Assembly: GCA_910579335.1 (NCBI GenBank)
Contig: CAJTUQ010000005.1
Span: forward strand, 27,751 to 56,582
Reading direction: 5' to 3'
From: an uncultured Dorea sp.
GTDB taxonomy: Bacteria > Bacillota > Clostridia > Lachnospirales > Lachnospiraceae
Length of the DNA: 28,832 nucleotides
Under the pieces are notes generated by a model, which was not told the origin of the DNA, ran no database searches, and worked only from the letters and a program-made list of their open reading frames with translations. Position numbers and translations under genes: made by a program. This document shows, one piece after another, positions 22,412-28,832 of this stretch (position 1 is the stretch's first letter; each line of letters starts with the position of its first letter).

Positions 22412-23590
22412 ATGAAGATAAAAAGATTCATTTGCTTATGCGCAGCAGCAGTGTTTTTTGGGATGTCAGCGCTTCCAATGCAGGCTGAGGCAGTAAATAT
22501 GAAGCTTAATAAGACGAATATTACGATGGCGGCAGGTACGTCTTATACGTTGGAGCTTGAGGGAGCATCCGGAGACGTAGAGTGGAGCAGCAGTAAGAAA
22601 TCAGTGGTGCGGATAAAAAGCACGGCACAGTCTTTTGATTATGGTGAATATAAAGAATCCGGAGAAAAAAAGGCATCCGGTGTGACAAAAACAAGCGAAA
22701 GCATAGCTGTTGCGGAAATTACTGCGAAAAAGCCAGGAAAGGCAAAAATAATTGTGAACGCTCAAGGAAGGAAATATACATGCCGCATACAGGTCGTGTC
22801 TGCGAAGCTGGTGAATAAGAAAAAAACTTTAGAGACAGGGAAAGCGTTTACCATCAAGACGAAGGGAAAAAGAATTTCAAAATGGAGGAGCAGCGATCCG
22901 TCTGTTGCTGCGGTAAATGCAAATGGCAAAGTTACGGCAAGAAAGGCCGGAAAGGTTACGATTACCGGAACGGTAGGTGTCAGCAAGCTGAAATGCGTGG
23001 TAACGGTAAAGCCTGACAGGTGGGAGAAGCTTCTTGATAAATATTCCCGCAATGAAGACGTCAGACAGGTGGTGTTTGTAAAATACAGCAAGGGCTCAAA
23101 GGCCAAGGTTCTGATGTATGGAAAGACAAATGAAAAGTGGGACCGTATACTGGAGTGTACAGGTTATGTTGGAAAAAGAGGGATTGGAAAGAAAAAAGAA
23201 GGAGATAAAAAGACTCCGACAGGAGTGTTTAATCTTACGCAGGCATTTGGGATAAAAAAGAATCCGGGCACAACAATGCCGTATATAGATGTAGATGAAA
23301 ATTTATACTGGTGCGGAGACAAAAAGTATTATAATCAGTTAGTCGATACACGCAAAACAACCCATAAGTGCAAAGGAGAGCATTTGGCAGATTATGTGCC
23401 GCAGTATAATTACGGAATTGTTCTGGATTATAATAAGGAGTGCGTTTATAAAAAGGGTTCGGCAATCTTTCTGCACTGTAAAGGCTCAAATGCGTATACG
23501 GCCGGATGCATTGCCGTAAGCCAGAAAAACATGATTAAAATTATGAAAAATATAGAGCCAGGTGCAAAGATTTGCATCTATAAACAATAA
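22412..23590 (+). CDS. Secreted Ig-like domain L,D-transpeptidase (YkuD)
   Basis: A 392-residue exported protein. A signal peptide (about 1-28, 'LCAAAVFFGMSALPMQAEA') is followed by bacterial Ig-like (Big_2-type) repeats, seen as 'LNKTNITMAAGTSYTLELEG' and 'WRSSDPSVAAVNANGKVTAR'. The C-terminal YkuD catalytic domain has H355 and C366 in 'HCKGSNAYTAGC'. It would form 3-3 peptidoglycan cross-links or attach proteins, acting outside the membrane. The chain is lysine-rich, as is common for wall-associated proteins. ATG 22412 has AAAGGAGAG upstream and lies 22 bp after the M15 gene. A strong terminator follows at 23650-23687. Confidence 0.9.
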   Translation: MKIKRFICLCAAAVFFGMSALPMQAEAVNMKLNKTNITMAAGTSYTLELEGASGDVEWSSSKKSVVRIKSTAQSFDYGEYKESGEKKASGVTKTSESIAVAEITAKKPGKAKIIVNAQGRKYTCRIQVVSAKLVNKKKTLETGKAFTIKTKGKRISKWRSSDPSVAAVNANGKVTARKAGKVTITGTVGVSKLKCVVTVKPDRWEKLLDKYSRNEDVRQVVFVKYSKGSKAKVLMYGKTNEKWDRILECTGYVGKRGIGKKKEGDKKTPTGVFNLTQAFGIKKNPGTTMPYIDVDENLYWCGDKKYYNQLVDTRKTTHKCKGEHLADYVPQYNYGIVLDYNKECVYKKGSAIFLHCKGSNAYTAGCIAVSQKNMIKIMKNIEPGAKICIYKQ

Positions 23591-23649
23591 AAACACGGCG
23601 GTGTGCGTTTTGCCAAAGAAGGTCCAAACAAGCCCGCCGGAAGCTGCAG

Positions 23650-23687
23650 AAAACGACGGAGTCCGGATGATTACTCTCCGTCGTTTT
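23650..23687. terminator. Bidirectional terminator between convergent genes
   Basis: AAAACGACGGAG (23650-23661) pairs perfectly with CTCCGTCGTTTT (23676-23687) across a 14-nt loop, and T runs follow in both directions. The last codons and stop of the leftward anti-sigma gene (stop at 23671-23673) lie inside the hairpin. Confidence 0.85.
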
Positions 23688-24453
23688 TCTGCTGGCAAAT
23701 GCCTCTGCCATGCCCTGAGCCGCGGCCGTTATGCTGTCCTCTTTTACATCCGTCTGTGCGGTCATCCTGGGTATTGTTTGTGCTGCCTGACAATTCATCT
23801 ATCATATCCTGAATCTGGCACATAGTGAGTCCTTGTATATCGTTTGTCGTAATATCGGGGGAGAGCGCTTTAAGTTCTAAATATGCTTTATACTTTCCAA
23901 ATGACATTCCCGCCTCATGCGCTGCTGCGACCTCCTGGGAATTGCCGGAAGAGCAGTGGACATTTGCATATGCGGATGTACAGGATGCCACATTATAAAG
24001 CAATTCATCGTTTTTTGTCTCGTTTTTTCCGAATACCGTGACGGCTATGAGCTGATTCTGAACAACATATTCTTTCATGTCTTTATCTGCCAATATCAGT
24101 TCCAGAGCATCCGTATAATCCATATTATAGACATTTATATCAGACATGACAGTATATCCGTCTTCATTGTACGTGTCGACGGAGACGACTTTATTAAAGT
24201 GATTAACGCCAAGCTCAATGGACGGGTTGATATCTATGCTGATTGCAAATGAAGGAATCATATAAGCCGAATATCCCGCTCCTGCAGAAAGCAGCAGTGA
24301 AAAACAGGCAGCGGCGGCAATCAGGCGTCTGGATAAAGGAAGCCTTTTTTTCCTATATTTGTTTGTAGCATTTTCCAGAAACTTCAGGGTACGGTCTTTC
24401 AGTTCATGTTCCGTATGGATTTTATCAAATGCATCCTGCAGTCTACGCTTCAT
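23671..24453 (-). CDS. Anti-sigma factor with RsgI-like extracytoplasmic domain
   Basis: A 260-residue single-pass membrane protein. A basic cytoplasmic N-terminus (1-43), one membrane helix (about 44-66) and an outer domain opening with 'FAISIDINPSIELGVN' (69-84) are visible; this motif is typical of the RsgI-like middle domain of clostridial anti-sigma-I factors. Further out are 'SPDITTNDIQGLTMCQIQDM' and a Gly/Arg/His-rich tail. By position it should hold the ECF sigma factor at the membrane; the upstream sigma gene overlaps it by 11 bp. The frame extends to GTG 24462, but that codon is part of the ribosome site AGGAGGTG, so ATG 24453 is the start. Confidence 0.82.
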   Translation of the reverse strand: MKRRLQDAFDKIHTEHELKDRTLKFLENATNKYRKKRLPLSRRLIAAAACFSLLLSAGAGYSAYMIPSFAISIDINPSIELGVNHFNKVVSVDTYNEDGYTVMSDINVYNMDYTDALELILADKDMKEYVVQNQLIAVTVFGKNETKNDELLYNVASCTSAYANVHCSSGNSQEVAAAHEAGMSFGKYKAYLELKALSPDITTNDIQGLTMCQIQDMIDELSGSTNNTQDDRTDGCKRGQHNGRGSGHGRGICQQKNDGE

Positions 24454-24928
24454 AATTGTCACCTCCTAACTTTTCTTTAAGCATCTGTTTTGAACGCGTT
24501 AGGAGCGTGTATACCGTGTTTTTATTTTTCTTGAGAATTTGAGCAATTTCAGCGGCAGTATATCCCTCGTAGTAATGGAGATATACGGTATCCCTGTATT
24601 TTGCCGGTAAAGATAAAACCGCATCCAGCACTTCGCTGTTGTCCGGTGTAAGTTCTTCCTGCTGATGAAGCAGTTCCTCTAACGGAACTATGTGGCTGCG
24701 GAAGAAATCTTTAAAAAAGTCTTTGCAGGCATTGATGGTAACCCGGATAAACCATGCTTTTTCGTGTTCTTCGCTTTCAAATTTAACGGTACTTAGGACA
24801 TATTTCAAAAAAACAGTTTGAAATATGTCCTCTGAGTCATGGTAGCTTTTCAGATGTATCATACAAAGCCGGCGGACAGTATCAGCGTATTTTTCCATTG
24901 CCGTGTTTACTTCATGTTCGCTCCGCAT
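24443..24928 (-). CDS. ECF-type RNA polymerase sigma factor
   Basis: A 161-residue sigma-70 family member with only regions 2 and 4, the ECF layout. Region 2 is seen in 'SYHDSEDIFQTVFLKYV' (near 27-44). Region 4 shows 'LPAKYRDTVYLHYYEGYT' followed by the recognition helix 'AAEIAQILKKNKNTVYTLLT'. It would direct polymerase to a small regulon, probably starting with its own operon. It overlaps the anti-sigma gene at its 3' end and lies 48 bp after the secreted repeat protein gene on the same strand. ATG 24928 is preceded by TGAGGG on the minus strand. Confidence 0.92.
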   Translation of the reverse strand: MRSEHEVNTAMEKYADTVRRLCMIHLKSYHDSEDIFQTVFLKYVLSTVKFESEEHEKAWFIRVTINACKDFFKDFFRSHIVPLEELLHQQEELTPDNSEVLDAVLSLPAKYRDTVYLHYYEGYTAAEIAQILKKNKNTVYTLLTRSKQMLKEKLGGDNYEA

Positions 24929-24976
24929 AACATGCCCTCATTTTTTGCCTGCCCATCTGCCGGGCGCAACCATTTA

Positions 24977-25534
24977 TTATTTCTTTTTCCATTTTGCATA
25001 GAGTACTTTTTTTCCGGCGCTTCCCTTTTTGATGGCAGTTACTCTTTTTTTGTATTGTTTGTCGGCATACCAGCCCTTGAATTTATATCCTTTTCTCGTA
25101 GGTTTTTTCAAAGTGATTTTTTTCGATGTACTGTAGTAATACGACGGGTTCTTTTTGTTGTTTTTTCCGCCTTTCAAATTGTATTTGATGGAATATTTTA
25201 TGTTATCGCAGACGCCGTCTGCGTCTGCGTCCACGTAACCTTTGCAGCACCTGAACCCCTGTCCGCGTCCATAGCCGCAGCCATAGCCGTAATTGTCGCA
25301 GATGCCGTCTGCGTCTGCGTCCACGTAACCGTAGCCGCACCCGAATCCCTGTCCGCGTCCGTAGCCGCAGCCAGGCCTCTGTCCGCACCCGTAGCCATAG
25401 CCGTAATTGTCGTAGATGCCGTCTGCGTTTGCATCCGTAAAATTCCTTCCGTTCATAGGTCCTGCCGCATCAATTGTAATGCCGCACATTGAAAAAATGA
25501 GTGCCATTGTTAAAATTGCTACAAATTTTTTCAT
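24977..25534 (-). CDS. Secreted protein with acidic DADADG repeats and InlB-like C-terminal repeat
   Basis: A 185-residue exported protein. The signal peptide ('MKKFVAILTMALIFSMCG...', about 1-24) is followed by three acidic motifs resembling calcium-binding loops: TDANADGIYD at 33-42, VDADADGICD at 71-80 and VDADADGVCD at 101-110. Gly/Tyr/Cys-rich spacers such as 'YGCGYGRGQGF' separate them. The C-terminal 65 residues form an InlB B-repeat-like (Flg_new) unit with the signature 'PTRKGYKFKGWY' and terminal 'VLYAKW'. The gene has a 90-bp direct DNA repeat. The frame extends upstream to 25603, but GGAGGA lies just before ATG 25534 and the signal peptide begins there. Role unknown; it precedes the ECF sigma gene. 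Confidence 0.82.
   Translation of the reverse strand: MKKFVAILTMALIFSMCGITIDAAGPMNGRNFTDANADGIYDNYGYGYGCGQRPGCGYGRGQGFGCGYGYVDADADGICDNYGYGCGYGRGQGFRCCKGYVDADADGVCDNIKYSIKYNLKGGKNNKKNPSYYYSTSKKITLKKPTRKGYKFKGWYADKQYKKRVTAIKKGSAGKKVLYAKWKKK
25200..25440 (-). repeat. In-gene tandem repeat, 90-bp period
   Basis: The block GCCGTCTGCGTCTGCGTCCA recurs at an exact 90-bp offset (near 25210 and 25300), with a third, diverged copy near 25420. It encodes the DADADG motifs and Gly/Tyr spacers of the secreted protein. Units are translated and contiguous. Confidence 0.85.
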
Positions 25535-25645
25535 AGTATTTTCCTCCGTTTTATAAATATTTTGCTGCTCCAATTGTAATACGAATGAAAACAGGAAAAG
25601 CATTCATAACATTTAAAACAAATTAATTTATCCGGTAAAAAATCA

Positions 25646-25673
25646 CTGCCGCACTAATGGCTTAGTACGGCAG
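25646..25673. terminator. Terminator downstream of purC (bidirectional)
   Basis: CTGCCGCACTA (25646-25656), a 6-nt loop, and TAGTACGGCAG (25663-25673) form a stem with one mismatch, with T runs on both sides (CGTTTTTT on +, GATTTTTT on -). It lies just after the purC remnant stop at 25680-25682. Confidence 0.8.
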
Positions 25674-25679
25674 CGTTTT

Positions 25680-26497
25680 TTAAAGCTTTTTGCCTGTCAG
25701 CATTTCATATCCCTGAAGATATTTCTCAATGGTTTTTTCTACGATATCTGCAGGAAGCGTCCAATCGTTGTCCGGATTGGCCTTCAGCCAGTCTCTTGCG
25801 AACTGTTTGTCAAAGGACGGCTGTCCGTGTCCTGCTTCATCTCGTCGCCGATGACAATATTGCCGTCCTCATCGAGACCGAACTCGAATTTGGTGTCTGC
25901 GATGATAATGCCTTTGCTTAAAGCATAATCCGCACATTTCTTGTAAAGCGCAAGCGTGCAGTCGCGAAGCTTTGCTGCGTATTCTTCACCTTTTCCCGGA
26001 AAATATTTTTCAAGGTGGGAGATGCTTTGTTCATAGGAAATATTTTCATCATGGTCGCCGATTTCCGCCTTTGTCGACGGGGTATAGATTGGTTCCGGGA
26101 GCTTGTCAGATTCTTTCAGCCCTGCCGGGAGCGTGATGCCGCATACGGTTCCATCCTTCTGGTAGCTTGCCCAGCCGCTGCCGGTAATATAGCCTCTCAC
26201 GATACATTCAATCGGAAGCATGTTGAGTCTTTTGCACATCATGCTGTTGCCGTCAAATGCCGGCTGCCTGAAAAATTCCGGCATATCATTCACATCTACG
26301 GAAATCATATGGTTAGGCAGAATATCCTCTGTCATATCAAACCAGAATTTGGACATCTGCGTAAGTACGGTTCCTTTTTTTGTGACGTCATTTTTCAGTA
26401 TCACGTCAAAGCAGCTGATTCGGTCGGTAGCGACCATAATCAAACTATCGCCGTTATCATAAATTTCCCGGACCTTTCCTTCTTTTATCGGTTTCAT
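25680..26497 (-). pseudogene. purC: SAICAR synthetase, frameshifted by an internal deletion
   Basis: Phosphoribosylaminoimidazole-succinocarboxamide synthase of purine synthesis, apparently broken. The N-terminal part reads normally ('GKVREIYDNGDSLIMVATDR', 'IVRGYITGSGW', 'FEFGLDEDGNIVIGDEM'). After GDEM the frame ends in a short unrelated tail at 25784. The true C-terminus continues in another frame from about 25837 as 'EAGHGQPSFDKQFARDW...GYEMLTGKKL', stopping at 25680-25682. The segment expected between, around 'LTPDSSRFWPLEGY', is missing. Restoring 43 bp gives 861 bp, a clean 286-residue protein of family length. ATG 26497 follows GAGGTG; GTG 26506 is part of that ribosome site. A sequencing or assembly error is an alternative. 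Confidence 0.85.
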
Positions 26498-26544
26498 TTT
26501 ATACACCTCGCTAAGTATTTTTATCTTTTTGGATAGATATACAG

Positions 26545-26573
26545 ATTTTAGCTTATATGTGTTATTATTTCAA
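26545..26573 (-). promoter_or_regulatory. purC promoter
   Basis: Read on the minus strand: TTGAAA (26568-26573), a 17-bp spacer, TAAAAT (26545-26550). The start near 26538 leaves a leader of only about 40 nt, too short for a purine riboswitch. The promoter looks intact although the gene is not. Confidence 0.6.
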
Positions 26574-26636
26574 GGTTTTGTGAAGTTTTCTTTGTGAAAA
26601 TATAATTCCGGCCATATAATGCATGAGCTCTGTCAT

Positions 26637-26882
26637 TTAGTGTGTGTCCATGCTCCTTAGCGTTTTGATAAATTCCATGTCGTCAGCATTTAATTTAACA
26701 TTGGAGCAGTAACTCTTTCCTTCGGGAGTGGTGACGCTAATCTCAATAACGCTTCCTTCCACGAGTGCGTCCTGTGATACGGCCTTTAAAAACATAGGAA
26801 ATTTTGGATGGTCCGCGCGAAAACGGTCCATGCCGGATTTAAGCTGCTGCAATATGGCAAGCTGGTTAAAATTCATATTCAT
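26637..26882 (-). CDS. Small conserved-looking hypothetical protein (81 aa)
   Basis: An 81-residue cytoplasmic protein I do not recognise. An N-terminal helix ('FNQLAILQQLKSGMDRFRAD') is followed by 'HPKFPMFLKAVSQDALVEGS', strand-rich 'VIEISVTTPEGKSYCSNVKL' and a final helix. No signal peptide, membrane helix or known catalytic motif is visible. The frame extends to 26948, but AAGGAG lies 10 nt before ATG 26882, the chosen start. It stands alone between purC and the divergent HD-domain gene. Clear ribosome site and normal codon use support a real gene. Confidence 0.65.
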   Translation of the reverse strand: MNMNFNQLAILQQLKSGMDRFRADHPKFPMFLKAVSQDALVEGSVIEISVTTPEGKSYCSNVKLNADDMEFIKTLRSMDTH

Positions 26883-26960
26883 AATGAGAAATCTCCTTAT
26901 AGAGTTAATGTAGTATTGTTCGCAGGAAACCTGTAAACTGCAATTCATATACGGTATCGT

Positions 26961-26989
26961 TTGACGAAATGTGATAGATACAGTACACT
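26961..26989 (+). promoter_or_regulatory. Candidate promoter for the HD-domain gene
   Basis: TTGACG (26961-26966), 17 bp, TACACT (26984-26989), about 50 nt before the ATG at 27044. TATACA two bases further is an alternative -10 at poorer spacing. Confidence 0.45.
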
Positions 26990-27043
26990 ATACAATAATA
27001 ACCTACGTAGAGGAAATAGTCAAAAGTATTAGGAGTAACCGGG

Positions 27044-27808
27044 ATGGAATTATCATATGCGAAACAGCAGTTTGAGCAATATCTTAATAATTATGACAGA
27101 CAGGATGACAAAATCAGGCTGAAAATCGTCCATACATACGGTGTGGCAGAGTTAAGCCGCCGGATAGCGGAGCGCATGGAACTTACAAAGGAGGATAAGG
27201 AGCTTGCACAGCTAATCGGCCTGCTTCATGATATTGGCAGGTTCGAACAGCTAAAGCGGTTTGACAGCTTCGAGCCGGGAGTGATGGATCATGCGGCATT
27301 CGGAGTGCAGATTCTTTTTGAGGAAGGAATGATAAGACGGTTTGTGGAGGAGGATGAATGGGACGGCATTATTCGTACAGCAATTGCCAAACACAGCGAT
27401 TTTAAGCTGGAGGGAATCATAGATGAAAGAACGCTGCTCCATGCAAAACTTATCCGAGACGCAGATAAGCTGGATAACTGCAGAGTGAAAATTACAGATT
27501 CCCTAGAGACACTTATCGGTGCGTCCAAAGAGGAAGTGGGGAGAGAAGAAATCAGCCCGGATGTTTTTGAACAGTTTTTGCGAAAAGAGTCCATATTATC
27601 ATCCACAAGAAAAACAAAAATGGATTACTGGCTTTCCTATCTGGCGTATTTTTTTGATATGAATTTTAGTGAGACGCTGGATATCGTGCGGGAGAAACGA
27701 TATGCAGACAGAATCATAGACAGGATTCCATATACGAATCCAAAGACAGCTAAGCAGATGGAAATCGTCGGGGAGATGCTTGCTGAATATATAGGAAAAG
27801 GGATATAA
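27044..27808 (+). CDS. HD-domain phosphohydrolase
   Basis: A 254-residue cytoplasmic protein of the HD superfamily, metal-dependent phosphohydrolases. Ligands are H30 in 'VHTYGVAELS', the HD pair H62-D63 in 'LLHDIGRFEQ', H83, H107 in 'AIAKHSDF' and D139 in 'IRDADKLDN'. The five-ligand pattern fits a binuclear HD enzyme acting on nucleotides or other phosphoesters; the substrate cannot be read from sequence. ATG 27044 has AGGAG at 27031-27035. The transporter gene begins 3 bp after the stop, so the two are co-transcribed. Confidence 0.88.
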   Translation: MELSYAKQQFEQYLNNYDRQDDKIRLKIVHTYGVAELSRRIAERMELTKEDKELAQLIGLLHDIGRFEQLKRFDSFEPGVMDHAAFGVQILFEEGMIRRFVEEDEWDGIIRTAIAKHSDFKLEGIIDERTLLHAKLIRDADKLDNCRVKITDSLETLIGASKEEVGREEISPDVFEQFLRKESILSSTRKTKMDYWLSYLAYFFDMNFSETLDIVREKRYADRIIDRIPYTNPKTAKQMEIVGEMLAEYIGKGI

Positions 27809-27811
27809 GAT

Positions 27812-28651
27812 ATGTTTTACTTGTTATTGGCAATTGCAAGCAGTGCGTCCGTCTCGATTGCCATGCGTTTGAGCGAGGGTTACGCTAAAAACAATATCAG
27901 TATGCTTGCGGTAAATTATGCCGTATGTGTGTTGACGGCCGGGTTTTATACGGGACTGCATTCTATAGTCCCGATAGGTGCGGGTGCGGATTTTGCAGTA
28001 GGTTTAGGCGTTATCAACGGATTTTTATATCTTGTTTCTTTTCTTCTTATGCAAATGAACGTGCAAAGAAATGGAGTCGTCCTCTCTGCGGTTTTTATGA
28101 AGCTTGGCGTGCTCGTGCCGGCGGTAACGGCCATCATTTTCTTTGGGGAGAAACCTGCCGTCATTCAAGTGTGCGGTTTTGTGACGGCATTGGCGGCAAT
28201 TGTGCTGATACATATGGAAAAGGAGCAGACGGATGTTACATTTAAATGGGGGCTTATCCTGCTTCTGTTACTGGGCGGCAGCGGGGATGCGATGGCGAAA
28301 GTATACGAAGAACTGGGCAGGGCGGAATTGGAAGAGAATTTTCTTTTCTGCACATTTGCCGCGGCATTTCTCTTATGCGTGGCATTTGCTTTGAAAAAAC
28401 GTCAGCATTTGGCGAAGGAAGATGTGTTTTTCGGGGTGCTTATCGGTATGCCTAATTACTATTCCGCCAGATTTTTGTTAAAAGCACTTGCCCATGTTCC
28501 GGCTGTCATAGCGTATCCGACATACAGTATTTCCGCTATTGTGATTGTGAGTGCGGCGGGTGTCGTTCTGTTCCGTGAGAAAATGGGCGTAAGGCGGAAA
28601 GCGGCGGTTGCGCTGGTGCTGGCAGCGCTGTTTCTTTTGAACGTACAATGA
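27812..28651 (+). CDS. DMT-superfamily (EamA-like) membrane transporter
   Basis: A 279-residue protein with ten hydrophobic helices arranged as two EamA-like halves, typical of drug/metabolite transporters. The first half ends with 'LGVLVPAVTAIIFFGEKPAV' and the second with 'YPTYSISAIVIVSAAGVVLF' followed by 'REKMGVRRKAAVALVLAALF', the repeated end-of-half pattern of the family. Substrate unknown. ATG 27812 uses the AAAAGGGAT site inside the end of the HD-domain gene, 3 bp away. The 69 bp after its stop hold only a weak CTGCAA/TTGCAG hairpin. Confidence 0.85.
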   Translation: MFYLLLAIASSASVSIAMRLSEGYAKNNISMLAVNYAVCVLTAGFYTGLHSIVPIGAGADFAVGLGVINGFLYLVSFLLMQMNVQRNGVVLSAVFMKLGVLVPAVTAIIFFGEKPAVIQVCGFVTALAAIVLIHMEKEQTDVTFKWGLILLLLLGGSGDAMAKVYEELGRAELEENFLFCTFAAAFLLCVAFALKKRQHLAKEDVFFGVLIGMPNYYSARFLLKALAHVPAVIAYPTYSISAIVIVSAAGVVLFREKMGVRRKAAVALVLAALFLLNVQ

Positions 28652-28720
28652 TACCTGCAATGAAACAGACAATGATTTGCAGAAGGAATACTGTGCTAGG
28701 GCGGATGAGGAGAGAAAAGA

Positions 28721-28832
28721 GTGGTTACAAGGACGATAGAAAATTTTGAACTTTCGCAGATTTGTGATTCCGGGCAGTGTTTCCGCATGGAGAGAAAGGG
28801 CGAAGGCATATATAGCATTATAGCTGCGGACA
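28721..28832 (+). CDS. 8-oxoguanine DNA glycosylase, N-terminal fragment (runs off the window)
   Basis: The last 112 bp open with GTG 28721, 8 nt after AGGAG (28708-28712). They encode 'TIENFELSQICDSGQCFRM' and 'GIYSIIAAD', the start of the OGG N-terminal domain found in clostridial 8-oxoguanine DNA glycosylases of base-excision repair. The catalytic helix-hairpin-helix domain lies beyond the window. It reads in the same direction as the transporter gene 69 bp upstream. Confidence 0.8.
   Translation, partial: MVTRTIENFELSQICDSGQCFRMERKGEGIYSIIAAD

Noticed and set aside
25200..25440. Repeats as a possible CRISPR array
   Set aside because: Units are contiguous, in frame and translated into an exported protein; there are no unique spacers or cas genes.
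25583..25605. GAATG/CATTC inverted repeat upstream of the secreted repeat protein
   Set aside because: Only 5-bp arms with a 13-nt gap in AT-rich DNA, and no clear -35 box to anchor it.

Overview
The window looks like a chromosomal segment of a Gram-positive Clostridia (Firmicutes) gut-type commensal, most likely Lachnospiraceae-like. The reasons are strong AGGAGG-type ribosome sites, TTGAAA/TATACT-type promoters, a tyrosyl T-box leader, an RsgI-like anti-sigma protein, moderate GC, and a gene stock of host-glycan and disaccharide use. No mobile element, tRNA, rRNA or CRISPR array was seen.

Region 1 (1-9695, + strand) is a tightly packed carbohydrate operon entered in the middle of an ABC sugar permease. 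Five genes match the Escherichia coli ycj locus one for one: MDR dehydrogenase (YcjQ), AP2-type epimerase (YcjR), GH13_18 phosphorylase (YcjM), Gfo/Idh/MocA dehydrogenase (YcjS) and GH65 kojibiose-type phosphorylase (YcjT). In E. coli, YcjQ, YcjR and YcjS interconvert gulosides and glucosides through 3-keto intermediates, and YcjM and YcjT phosphorolyse alpha-glucosides. Here two genes not in the E. coli set are inserted: an ADP-ribosylglycohydrolase-family enzyme and a ThuA-like protein. This expanded locus is the best candidate in the window for an undescribed pathway. A small DUF6440-like gene with its own promoter follows, then a hairpin that probably terminates both strands.

Region 2 (10035-18086) is a complete sialic-acid catabolic cluster. 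nagB and a small cupin read leftward. nanE, nanA, an SSS-family symporter, nanQ (YhcH), nanK, an RpiR-type regulator and nagA read rightward. Together they take free N-acetylneuraminate to fructose-6-phosphate; no sialidase is present. The divergent control region has two matched promoters and several inverted repeats. A second promoter inside the operon, before nanK, has its -35 box in one arm of a perfect 10-bp hairpin.

Region 3 (18202-23690) starts with a promoter and a tyrosine T-box riboswitch, which leads into a DUF3267 membrane metalloprotease, tyrS, a zinc-ribbon membrane protein, an M15 DD-carboxypeptidase-like protein and an Ig-like/L,D-transpeptidase. The last two could act in sequence on peptidoglycan stem peptides.

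Region 4 (23650-25534, - strand) holds a secreted protein with three acidic DADADG-type motifs and a C-terminal InlB-like repeat, followed by an ECF sigma factor and an anti-sigma protein with an RsgI-like extracytoplasmic domain.

Region 5 (25640-28832) holds purC, which carries an apparent 43-bp-class internal deletion and frameshift that removes a conserved active-site segment. It also holds a small unknown protein, an HD-domain phosphohydrolase, a DMT/EamA-type transporter, and the start of an 8-oxoguanine DNA glycosylase cut by the window edge.
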